This document shows positions 36,401-45,330 of a DNA stretch of 45,331 nucleotides, one piece after another. The notes under the pieces were generated by a model that saw only the letters and a program-made list of their open reading frames with translations, was not told the DNA's origin and ran no database searches. Origin of the DNA: Acanthaster planci (lineage: Eukaryota; Echinodermata; Asteroidea; Valvatida; Acanthasteridae); assembly GCF_001949145.1 (NCBI RefSeq), contig NW_019091602.1, positions 517,559-562,889 of the forward strand, in the 5' to 3' direction. Position 1 is the stretch's first letter, and each line of letters begins with the position of its first letter. The position numbers and the translations under genes were made by a program.

Positions 36401-38502
36401 GACGATTTTTTTGTTAGAAAATGTCTGGGTTCACAACAACTTGGCGCAAAAATTTGGTTCAACTTCAAATTTGTTTGTTCTGCGGCCCCCAAATTCTTGC
36501 ACGCAATCTATTAATTTCAACACTCTTCTACTTGATATAAATTTAGTTTTTATAACCAGGAAAACCCACTTATAATAGAAATTAGTCCAATTTGACAACA
36601 AATAATTGTGGGGTTATTTCAAACCATGTTTTCATTACCGGTACATTTTTTGAAACAGGCCACTAAATCAACGCTACTGATTATTTATGCTCGGTTTCAT
36701 GGAAATCCGTCAAAAAGGATAACGTCTCATTTTGCGATCACAGCGCACGAAATTAGATATGACCTGATGCTTTTCTGTTGTTGAGCACATATATATATAC
36801 CTATACTTTGGTAATGAGCACCATGGACACCTGTGGCAACATGTTTTAAGTTTTTCAATTCATAGTACAGGAGCATACGCCTTATTGACGTCCTCGTCGG
36901 TTGAGTCAGCTGACATCCTCCGTCACAATCCGGACGGCAATGATTTTATAACGGCTATGACTGATACGCTACGTGGCATACGAATTCCAGCTAGGCATGT
37001 ATCAGACGTGCTTACGGAGCCGGGATAACTTAGACTATACTTAACCCTCCCTCGAAAAAAAATTCTTGGCAGCGCCCTTGCAGTTGTGTCAGTGTGGGTT
37101 CTAAGGAGAAGCACTGATGTATACTTGTTATAAAGGAATAGTGTCGATCGTGACAGTAAAAATATGCCATTATGACCCACAAGGGAACAAGTATACAGTG
37201 TAAGTTATGAAAGAGAGTTGATTACTGTGACGAATTTAGCCTATTATGACTTACCATAATAGTGGAATCGATGCAGCGTCATATCACTACTCTGAGGTAC
37301 TGCAAATTAATATTTAATGTATAAATTGATATACATTAAGATACAAAACTGTCGGAAGATCTGTGCCAGCATTAAAAAACGGAAGCAAGATTCACGTTGA
37401 TTGTTTCCTTTTTCAAAAGAAGAAAACCCATAGAGGAGAATGGTGAAAATGAAACCGATGGATTTCTTTTGAAAACTTCTAAAATTTTAAACGAATTCTT
37501 TTGAAACACACAGCCTAATGCTTTGTTGTGAAAATCCAAATCACAGGCCCTATTTAAAATTTGAGCTTGATTGAATATACAAAAACGAACAGTGTAGATT
37601 TCATGTAAATTAAATGCCGGCATGTGAAGTTGTAAAATCTTAAGTAAAATATGAACCTTGGAACGGCACCACTTACAATTAAATTTAGCTAGATCATTAT
37701 TGATATGTTTTTTCCAATTAAACAGAAAATATATCCTGCCATTTAATCCTGCCAGGGTCATAAAAGTAAATGGAATTCCAACTTTTTTCACTGATGCTTT
37801 ATTCGGTAAAGAAACACATTGCTCGTTGATAATACATTCTTTGTGCTGTGTCAATTTGATGGTAGTTATACTGGTACTAATAACGCTGTGCACGGACGTG
37901 GAATTAGCTGGAGTCCTGTTTTGTAACAGGCCCAGTCTTGATAAACCGTTATTTTTTTGACTTGTAATTAGACTTCACTCGGTCTCACTCATGCAACAAG
38001 TATGATTTTGACCACAATTCTGGTATGGCCTGTTACGTGGACCTCGTATGTTGAAATAACTGAGCCAAGCTTGATTGAGTCAAAGAGGAATCTAGAAAGT
38101 CACCGTCTTCTACCGTGACTTACCGGTACCCGAGACCATCCCGCCATTGGTGTCTTTCAGCGAGTAGCGAGGTGTGTCATCATCTTCATCATAGTACAGA
38201 CTCCCTTGGGTTGCAGAGAAATTTCCAGGATGCTCTCGTCTTGTTGCAAAGTTCAACTCGCACATTTTGTTGCATTCAATGAAGATAAAAGACTTGCAAC
38301 GTTCATCCACGCTACAGTCCCGCCCGCAGATGACAGGAGAGCGAACAGGTCTACGTGCGTATGCAAAGCCTTGAAGTGAGCGATTTTCGGCGGCGTACAT
38401 GGTATTGCGGAGGGAATCACATTGATGAGCAGAGACAAAAATGACCACTCCCCAAAACAATGGCATCCCCAAAACTTTGAAACGGGTGTAAGGCTTTGCC
38501 AT
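27208..38502 (-). CDS. PAN/apple + tandem double-FReD secreted lectin gene (8 exons)
   Basis: Gene model joining minus-strand exons 38502-38124, 37299-37255, 34638-34517, 34220-33965, 33514-33233, 29655-29531, 28104-27852 and 27458-27208. Every junction has GT-AG sites and compatible phases (1,1,0,1,1,0,1), giving about 570 aa. Order: signal peptide, PAN/apple domain (six Cys), 15-residue linker, FReD1 (about residues 142-361), FReD2 (362-570). The decisive point is that the last FReD1 exon does not end the protein but runs into a perfect GAG|GTAAGT donor in phase 1, and the next downstream exon, the first of FReD2, enters in phase 1. FReD2 has no head of its own. FReDs bind acetylated or other surface groups in ficolins and tachylectins, and PAN domains bind protein or carbohydrate, so an extracellular recognition role is inferred. 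Alternative: two genes with a missing 5' exon for FReD2. Confidence 0.75.
27852..28104 (-). CDS. exon 7: FReD2, middle part
   Basis: 253 nt, phase 0 in, 1 out. Starts VFQKRFDGSVNFTRYW, then DGFGEMTGEFWLGNE and LTAENRWSLRVDL. Acceptor TTCGTTGTAG. The donor TTTG|GTATGA is weaker than the others, and two in-frame codons later there is a stop. Confidence 0.8.
28328..28473 (-). mobile_element. MITE family A, second copy (in FReD2 intron)
   Basis: 146-bp inverse-oriented relative of 16511-16666, with ends CTGCATTCAATTGGGGACC and CAGTTGCAG. It lies between FReD2 exons 6 and 7. A (TG)n/G9 tract (about 28484-28510) borders it. Confidence 0.7.
28484..28510. repeat. (TG)n plus poly-G microsatellite
   Basis: About 9 TG units followed by nine or ten G, next to MITE family A. 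Confidence 0.8.
29052..29106 (+). repeat. 20-bp perfect direct repeat
   Basis: TAGTCATATTGACCAAAGGA occurs at 29052-29071 and 29087-29106, 35 bases apart, inside the FReD2 intron. No other copy noticed. Confidence 0.8.
29531..29655 (-). CDS. exon 6: FReD2, N-terminal part
   Basis: 125 nt, phase 1 in, 0 out. Acceptor TTCCCCTCAG. Encodes DCRFLHDDFDITTSGVYTIY and GGVEVYCDMDTQYGGWI. Its TTSGVYTIYP motif is closer to the family norm than that of FReD1. The donor is ATC|GTAAGT. Confidence 0.85.
29935..30100 (+). repeat. degenerate CAAGTCAC minisatellite
   Basis: AAGTCA(C/A)-AGTCATTT words recur about ten times with irregular spacing (for example CCCAAGTCACGAGTCATTTG, CCAGTCACAAGTCATTTG). It lies in the long intron between exons 5 and 6. 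Confidence 0.65.
31198..31472. mobile_element. 275-bp MITE with about 55-bp TIRs
   Basis: The left end CACTGAAAAATTGCCCAGG and the reverse complement of the right end (CACTGAGAAAAATGCCTGGG) match. The similarity continues through TTTTAACC, AAGGGAGGGT and AAAACTGCAACT. Non-coding. The CACTG tip recalls CACTA-type ends, but no 3-base target duplication is convincing. It lies in the intron between exons 5 and 6. Confidence 0.75.
31510..32950 (+). pseudogene. non-LTR retrotransposon reverse-transcriptase relic
   Basis: Plus-strand pieces in RT order. LFQKSLDTG-like sequence reads VFQKSLDTGTLPSDWYYANV, then VPLFKSGDR and ISLTLVVYKVLEQ, then in other frames FSRAFDKV, LSGVPK (normally GVPQG), VRLLADDC (in place of Y/FADD), MQFNNKCAVM, THKKRP and LGFLRRDFYYC. 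Several stops and frame changes make it inactive. The 5' half (endonuclease) is missing. It is antisense to the FReD gene, within the intron between exons 5 and 6. Confidence 0.85.
33233..33514 (-). CDS. exon 5: FReD1, C-terminal part, no stop
   Basis: 282 nt, phase 1 in and out. Encodes SPFSTYDRDNDGEDQLNCAA (calcium-site region and third Cys), GGWWFGQC (fourth Cys), NLNGEY and SSEMKLRRFHVG. FReDs normally end here, but the exon continues into GGAG|GTAAGT, a consensus donor. Retention of the intron would add GKSY and a stop, giving a single-FReD isoform. Confidence 0.85.
33965..34220 (-). CDS. exon 4: FReD1, middle part
   Basis: 256 nt, phase 0 in, 1 out. Starts VFQRRLDGSVNFTRNW and includes DGFGNLTGEFWLGNEK, the family signature. 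Its DLTFDDYFYGKKPTRYRW loop is longer than in FReD2. The acceptor is TTCGTTCCAG and the donor ACAG|GTACGG. The frame stays open past the donor to 33873, which is intron sequence. Confidence 0.85.
34517..34638 (-). CDS. exon 3: FReD1, N-terminal part
   Basis: 122 nt, phase 1 in, 0 out. Encodes the A-region of a fibrinogen-related domain: first Cys (DCLSWYN), VYTIYPSKYPNGLEVYCDMD with the second Cys, and YGGWI. The donor is ATA|GTGAGT. Confidence 0.85.
34715..35230. mobile_element. element with AAGGTAATCCAACTTTAAGGGG inverted ends
   Basis: About 515 bp bounded by AAAGGTAATCCAACTTTAAG (34721-34740, then GGG) and its reverse complement (35204-35228). No coding capacity is seen. It sits in the intron between exons 2 and 3 of the FReD gene. 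Confidence 0.65.
35231..37254. other. intron sequence between exons 2 and 3
   Basis: No further FReD-like exon could be found on the minus strand, although the microexon suggests a lost domain here. An 85-codon frame at 36923-37180 is unsupported. Confidence 0.4.
37255..37299 (-). CDS. exon 2: 45-nt microexon (relic of a FReD end)
   Basis: Acceptor TTAATTTGCAG and donor TATTATG|GTAAGT enclose exactly 45 nt, phase 1 in and 1 out, coding V-PQSSDMTLHRFHYY. This resembles the end of FReD1 (SSEMKLRRFHVG). The similarity continues past the donor into the intron (GGTAAGTCATAATAG against GGTAAGTCATACTAG). It can be included or skipped without shifting the frame. Confidence 0.6.
38124..38502 (-). CDS. 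exon 1: signal peptide and PAN/apple domain
   Basis: ATG at 38502. It encodes 126 residues plus one base. Residues 1-27 are hydrophobic (LGMPLFWGVVIFVSA), then a PAN/apple module with cysteines at about 28, 59, 63, 69, 77 and 81 (VICGRDC, ERCKSFIFIEC, NKMCELN). An acidic YYDEDDDTP stretch and a short Gly/Ser end follow. The donor is ACCG|GTAAGTCAC. Read-through would add only GKSR and a stop. An inverted CCAAT (ATTGG on the coding strand) lies about 30 bases before the ATG. Confidence 0.85.
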
Positions 38503-41500
38503 TATTGAATTTTTCTGGCTTTACTGACCAATCGGAATTCGCCGAATGTCATAAAATTTAGGCTCAAGTAGGAGACCAGACAGTCATGTTGAAATGATTA
38601 AGTTGATACTAAGCAACGTCTACGCGCTACATTAACTGTGTTACCAGCTGGCAATCTGTCAGCCGGGAGAGAGATCACAATAAGGCGCTAATATAATATT
38701 CTGGCTCTGCCATGCATAATGCGGTCAGGTTCCACTAATGATGACCTGGGTCAGGGGTCACAGTGTTTTATTGCTCGTCCAAATAGCTTCATTTGACACC
38801 ACATTGGTGTTCCTCCGTTATTGTTGCAGCCTGAATTTGTCATTTTTGTAATCGTTTCCTGATTATAAAATCAGGCAATAATTTTCAAACTGAATTAAAC
38901 TTTTTAGTTTTTGTCTTAACTTGCAATGCATGGAATGTATTCATCTTGCTGTGTGAAATTATGTATTCTGTATTTGACTACAAACTGTTAACGTTATTTT
39001 TAGAAATCCTAGCATACTCTTTACATTGGCTAATTATTTTATTTGTCAATTGTATTTTTATTTGCTATATATACAGTATTCAAATTTATTTTCATGTCTT
39101 TATGTTCCTGCATGGGCATAAGTCCCAAGGGATGGGGGTACATATCCCTTCCACTTTTTATTGGGGAATGGTCTATTAAATTATTCCCCCCGCACTTTCT
39201 TGTGGTGCAAAAAAAAATGGAAGTAGAATGTGAACAATATTTTGACTTCCCAACAACCAGAATATATTCAATAGCACTCAAAAATGGAGAACAATAAAAA
39301 CATAAATACGCTGTTCTGTTGTAAGATTCTCCTGGAATGGATATCATGAACATCGCCCCCACACAGTGTCATATGATGTCAGCCCCCCCCCCCCGCTTTT
39401 CATATTTCCATCAAGTCATCCCCCACTATTCTCCGTCACCCATCCTACTTTGCTAAGTATTACAAATCATCACCAGTTGCGTAGTTGAGGACTCACCCCT
39501 TGGGCGATGCTGGTGATGCTGTTGTAAGCGGATTGTGGGAAACAGCGCTAAAAATTTCGGTGAAGTCCAGTTGTCGCGTTTTAGGCTCAAATGATGTGTA
39601 CTGCATGGCTGTGTAGGTTTTAAAAATTTATCGCTCGTACTTTTCACAAAAGGTCATGTACATTAAATCTTTAGTGGGTATTCTAGAACTATTTTTCACG
39701 TCCAAACACAATTTTGGACCTACTTGAGCTGCCCATTTCACTTTATGATCCAATCGATTTTTAAATTTTAATGCTTGGTCCAGAATGGCTGAGTATATCA
39801 TGCCATCAGTGCATTTTCACAATGGCAATTACAAAGAACGAGAAGCCAATTTTCTTTTAAATAAAAACCAAACTGCCATTTGAAAACAGGACGAGACACG
39901 CAGTTAGTAGCTGTTTTCGCTGTATACGAGGTTCACATTATAAATGATTCATTTGATGTGCACTGCAGTGAAAGATAAAACATATTTCAACAAATTTAGG
40001 CTTCACGGACAGAAATCTTCGCTGAATTTTAGTGCTATTGCCCTTTTTAAAAACATGTCACTGTAATTACAGCTTCTAACATTGAACACATGCATGTGTA
40101 AGCTTTGACCAGAGACTTTCAGTTTGCATTAAACTGTTTCTACATCAGTGGTGTAGCCGCGGGGGTGGGGAGGGCACTTGCCCCCCAACAAATCCCTGGT
40201 ACCCCCCACTAAAAAAATCTGGGTAAATGGATATTGAACGTGGCTGACAAATTTGTCGAACCTTTCAAAACGCACATTGGGTCGACAAATTTCGCGCATT
40301 GTGATTGGCCAACGCGTTGCAAACTCTTGGTGGCGCAGTATTGTGAAACGGCCGTATTGCGCAGTTGCTTTTATTTAATAAGCGGTGTACCAAAGTTGTT
40401 CATGTGCAGTTATTGCCCTTATCGAACGCTTTCCTCTGGACTTATTTTGGGAATAAAATAGTCAAGTTGTTTATATTTTTTGTTTCTTTTAAATCATTTT
40501 TACGATGGAATTTATACAAAAAGGTATTTTATGAGATTCCACGATCACTCGTTATAAAACAGCGCATTTTGTTTTTCGTGAACTTATCTGTCTAGTGTTG
40601 GTCAACATGTTATTGGCCAGTCTTAGCGAAATTCATACAAAGACATTCAAGAGTAAAAAAAATAGAAACATTGCATGGATAATGGAAAAGTTCATCAACT
40701 TCTTTTAAAAATTATTCATGAGAGCAAAAGTATATCTATTGTAACATATTTTTCTTTATATTTCCTGGTGACTGCGATAAGTTGCAGTTAAATGCAAAGA
40801 AAACACCCCAAATGTTGCTACGATATCACTGACCCCACTTGTCCGGCTAAGCTGCAGGCGGTAACCAGGCATTTTGGAATGTTTACTATTGTTAATCTGA
40901 CCAGGCGGCGATGATCATGGAGCACTTTGATGTGCCAGAGTTGTACCTCCCTCTGTGCCCTTCCTCCATGTTTTGATCAATTTCAATTTTGGCTCTCTGT
41001 CCATTGATGGTTGGCCATGTTTCAAGTATGCACATGTGCACTTACTTTTTACATGGGCATGACAAGTACTTCTTCAACGCACCTATACCAGCACTACTAC
41101 GGATAAATGATTCTTGTGCAAAATATTCGCAACAACTTAAAAATACTACATGTACCAATATTTTTTATCAGGTCTAACTGCACAGGCACTTATTTCGTTT
41201 ATTTTGATAAACAGGGGAAAATAGGCTTGAAATGGGAATTACAATTGATATATTTTATTTCAAATCTGATTGTGTTTATATAAAAAAAAAACAGTTTTTA
41301 GAATTTGTTTAAAAATTTTGTGCAGTTGCGTTAATATAATACAGTGGTCCAATGTCATCTTATCAATTTTAGTTGTCAGGTTATTTCTGTGAACTTTATT
41401 TATATTTTGTTAAGTGTCAAGAAGTGCCGAAATGTCGTCTGGCGTCTTCTACCTTGAAATCCACAGCAAAGTCTCAACTACGTGGTGCACAAAGGCATAG

Positions 41501-41828
41501 GAGTGAACATACGTGTTTCCCACGCTGGGTTTAAAAAGCAAAAGTACTCTATAGATTTGTGTGTCGCTGACCGTTGCGGTCTCGATACAGTTTCGTTTTG
41601 ATAATGCATTGCTTTGACATGTATTGCTACTGCCTTGTTTTCACGAAAAGCCGGATCTGTGCAAATGATATCCTTTATACAAGGGAGATATTTAGGAATG
41701 ATTGAAACCTGGCACTAAGGTTTTAGAAATTCTCATTAAGGATCCCAGCTAGTAGCATCTTTGGTCCCTTCGCGGAGCACGCGCATCAGCTCTTGCGCTC
41801 TTTATAAGAGGATGTCTCGAAAATACTA
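38503..41828. other. region upstream of the PAN-FReD gene
   Basis: Non-coding, with small unsupported frames. A C-tract patch lies at 39380-39395. A GTGGTGTAGCCGCGGGGG...CCCCCCA patch at 40145-40215 resembles a dispersed G/C-run repeat common in marine invertebrate genomes. Confidence 0.4.
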
Positions 41829-42167
41829 TGGCTCAAACGCCGTTGGTCAGAAGAGTGGCAGACAGCAGAGCGCCCCGGGCTGCACAGGTTTGTGGAGGCG
41901 CCAGACGAACTTCTAGGCGAGGACCTAACGCGTAGGCAATAGACAATACTCAACCGTCTCAGAACTGGCGTCAGCCGCTTCGCCGCTACCATGAAAGGAT
42001 GGGAGCTGAAAGACTCTGCTGCATGCGACTGTGGAAACCCCGAACAGACAGTCGATCACGTCATCGAGTCCTGCTCACTACAACGGCCACCCAACGGTGA
42101 ACCTGGCATTTCCACCCTGGACGACGATACCTGGGCATGGTTCTTCACCACTGAGCTGAATATGTGA
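41829..42167 (+). pseudogene. 3' end of a non-LTR retrotransposon ORF2
   Basis: 112 codons open except for one in-frame TAG. They contain ILNRLRTGVSRFAATMKGW followed by the zinc-knuckle-like ACDCGNPEQTVDHVIESC and a terminal TWAWFFTTELNM. This is the C-terminal region typical of jockey/I/RTE-like elements. The RT itself is absent. Confidence 0.75.
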
Positions 42168-42785
42168 GGATAAGACGCTGGCAGCATACGAAGAATACAA
42201 CAAAAGAGCATCTGAGGGTCATATTTTTGTAGTAACTTGGTTTTTCATGAAATAAAACCTGAATAATATTTATACAATATCCTATTTATTGGACACATTG
42301 CAGGCTCTAAAAGAGATAAGTGCCATTTCAGAGAATGGAAATTCAGCTTTTGAGACCTGGCTCCTGCAATAAGATTAAGTTAAAAACAACTAACTTTACA
42401 CATAAGAAAGCAACAGTATAAGTTGGAAATATTGTGACCTGTTATCAGCTGAACAATTCTATTTCACTTTAAGTGTTTTCATTTGTAACACTTAATCTTC
42501 AGAGAAAACTCCTGTTATACCTTTCTTTTTAAATGTAGAATATATCTCACAATACATTTTTCGAAATCTGAAGTAGTAATCCGGGATGTCGTCAGAACCC
42601 TTTTAAGTTTTCATCTTTAGGTTTTTAAAATTTAAGATCAGCACAGAAACTGTATTTAAATTATCTGTTTCTGGAAACCAATAAAAGAATACAACTTTTG
42701 AATAAGGTCACTTGATTAAACTAAAATGTACACTGTAATACGCAATTCGGGTAATCTGAAAATTAAAAAGCCACTCATAAAAAGG
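42168..42785. other. non-coding stretch
   Basis: AT-rich 3' flank of the collagen-C1q gene. No gene seen. Confidence 0.4.
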
Positions 42786-43524
42786 TCTGAATAAGTGAGC
42801 ATACCTCTACATCTTTGACCTTAAACTTGAAATTTCTTGACTTAAATGAACATTTTGGGTCCATCAAGACATTAACGCAAAAAATGCCCTCCTCGTTAGT
42901 AGCTGCTGGAAGAAGATTTGAGCACAGAAAACGAGAACACGTAGGTACCCGGGAAAATACATGTGAATGTACCAGTCGCTAAATTGAAGTTTGTACCCGG
43001 CAGAAGCGTCTCAGCCTCCTGGAAGAGCAAACGGTTGCTGCCACTCGTAGAGGTCTCCGAGTTGCTTCTCCGTATTACGGTGAATGCTACCCAGTGGGCG
43101 GAGTTATCTGGACTCTCACCGGGGTCACCTTTTGACCTTGGATACCAATTTCTCCAGATGGGCCAACTAGACCAGGTGGGCCTCTTGGACCCATCTTACC
43201 GGGCAGGCCAATTCCCTCGTCCCCTTTAATGCCTTTCGGCCCAGGGTTTCCTGGAGTTCCCCGCTCACCTACGGGGCCAATTGGACCAATCTCGCCCCTT
43301 TCACCTGGATCACCTGTCTCGCCTGTTGACCCCGCGGGGCCATACAGGCCTGGGCTCCCCGGCAGGCCTGGAATGCCAGGTGTTCCAGCAGGTCCCTGGC
43401 AACATATTGGACAAACACCATCACCGTCAGTGGTAACTGGCCCGGTAATGGCAGCTCGAAGCTTCACAGAGTTATTACCCAGAAGGATGGCGACCGAAAG
43501 GATGGTTGCAAAGGAGATTTGCAT
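42786..43524 (-). pseudogene. collagen-C1q gene with frame breaks
   Basis: The ATG at 43524 follows directly on an acceptor (TTATTTTTAACAG). Frame 1 gives a signal peptide ([17 protein letters not shown]), a Cys cluster (VCPICC) suited to disulphide oligomerisation, and about 31 Gly-X-Y triplets. One imperfection (GDE-GI-GLP) may kink the triple helix. At about 43129 the frame is lost by one base. The other frame gives the C1q start ([46 protein letters not shown]) to a stop at 42896. A third stretch, back in the first frame, continues briefly (EGIFCVNVLMDPK). The last third of the C1q fold is not found. The single-base break beside short C/T runs could be an assembly error, but the missing tail argues for a pseudogene. 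Confidence 0.8.
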
Positions 43525-43526
43525 CT

Positions 43527-44350
43527 GTTAAAAATAATAAAACAACACACACATACACACACATATCAACCAACAGAGGGAAGGAGAGAGGAACAAATCA
43601 TAATGCTCTGTAGCTTGAAACAAATACGTCAGTGTGTAAGATCATTGACCATGTGTTCCTTCGCGATTAAGATATAAACACTTTTACCTTTCAGGTTATT
43701 ACCATTGGTTGTATATTTTTAGTTTTCAAGCACACATTATGCGCTTGAAAATCAAACTGACACTAGGTAAAGTGTGCGGAGAATTCAGGACTCAACGGAA
43801 CTCATCATTTCCAATGTTTGGCGTAGTGTTCGTTATAGTGGCGCTGTACCGTACATAAACAGTAGGCTCGTGGAAAACCTTCAGCAGGTCAGCTTAGGGG
43901 TTTATTGTTAAGTGAGACAGACATATTGGTCTAGGTGTATCACCTTTCTCTGGTTGCGACAAGGAGATGGGGCGTATGTAAAACATGAAATCACAAAAGG
44001 AAAACCCCACTTTGGATAGGGAAATTCTATCAGCTTTGTGGTTAAGCGTGTATGTTTTGCACCAAGATTGTTCCATTTCAGACATGATTGCGCTCCGAGA
44101 ACAGGACAGATCATGAAGTGAATAGTTAAGTTAGCCGTGACCTAATTATAATTTGCAAAGCATAAAACACATAACATTGACTAAACACTAAAACCAAAAT
44201 ACAAAATTACAAAAGTACAAATACACATATTACAAGACAGGCAAAACAACCAAAATATAAAAGTGAGAAAGTAGTGAGGATGAAGTGGGAAAGTAATGAA
44301 AGTCCTTTAGCATTTCCAAAATAAACTTAACAGACAAGATCTCACGCGGT
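43527..44350. other. upstream of the collagen-C1q gene
   Basis: CA-rich sequence (43540-43570) and two overlapping unsupported minus-strand frames at 43894-44114. An untranslated first exon of the collagen-C1q gene is expected in this direction but could not be pinned down. Confidence 0.4.
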
Positions 44351-44640
44351 TTGATAAATTATTTTTTGCTTTCAAAGACACTCACACGACTTTCAAGGAA
44401 TTGGCTAGTTTGTTTTTCTCTGTCTAGAGGGCATGATAAAGTGAAAAAATTCAAACGCACATTGCTAAATATGTTGCAAACGCTGGAGACAAATCGAAAA
44501 ATCGACTGGAATACATATCAGGCAGCACGCCTGCATGCGTATACTCGTAACCGCCATGACTCTACTGGGTATGCACTCTTCTTTTAAGTGTTTGGCAGAA
44601 ACTCCAACTTCCCAATCGATCCGATACTAGGCTTGAGGAG
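44351..44640 (+). pseudogene. Ty3/Gypsy integrase C-terminal relic
   Basis: 78 open codons include KKFKRTLLNMLQTLE, IDWNTYQAARLHAYTRN and RHDSTGYALFF. After a stop, FGRNSNFPIDPILGL continues the pattern. This matches the end of the integrase core of Ty3/Gypsy elements (VERFNRTLLxML, HDSTGYxPFxLxFGR). The catalytic triad portion and the other pol domains are missing. Confidence 0.75.
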
Positions 44641-45245
44641 ATAAGATGAACATGCAACAACCACAAGTAGAGCAGTACTGCAGAACCATTAGGCCTACGG
44701 TCATAGAAGAGTCTCCATCAGAAAGTGAACTCCAAAAGCTTCAATCCCAAAATTATAAGGACAAGACAACAAACATTTGCACACGATAAAAAACGTGAAT
44801 GGAACAAAAGACTGGCAAATGGTACGAGACTATCTGCAAAATTCAAGAAGAGCCCCTGCATGGCTAAACCTATAAGAACCTTGCTTCAGACTTCTGTATA
44901 ATATCTGGCTAGAATGGATTGATATTCTTTTTTATGATGACGAAACAGAGTGCCTGTTGTTATGTATACACACGCAGTTTCCGCAAGGCAGATTCTGTAA
45001 TGATACTGCCCTTGACTCTGTGTGTGACCCATGTTTGACCCGAGGCTGCGGTTAATGACTTCACTTGTACTCCAGAATTTTCCTTATTTTTTCCGGTGCA
45101 CGTTCTGGAAGTCTGTTGTAAGAATACGTACTACTAAAAAGGTTTCTTTAAAAAGAAATTACGTAGTGATTAGAAGTTAGTAGAAACTACAATATATTTC
45201 TGGAAATGTTGGAGACTATAACTAAGGGCTCAGGCAGACAAAAAC

Positions 45246-45248
<3 letters not shown>
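44641..45248. other. non-coding stretch
   Basis: Possibly further decayed retroelement downstream of the integrase relic. No clear domain. Confidence 0.35.

Positions 45249-45330
<82 letters not shown>

Noticed and set aside
37372-37893. 173-codon minus-strand frame inside intron 1 of the PAN-FReD gene
   Set aside because: AT-rich, no motif, no splice sites in suitable places, and no resemblance to PAN or FReD. I treat it as chance.
43229-43531. 100-codon plus-strand Pro/Gly-rich frame resembling collagen
   Set aside because: Antisense of the Gly-X-Y repeat. Collagen codons read backwards give Pro/Gly triplets. The signal peptide and acceptor support the minus strand.
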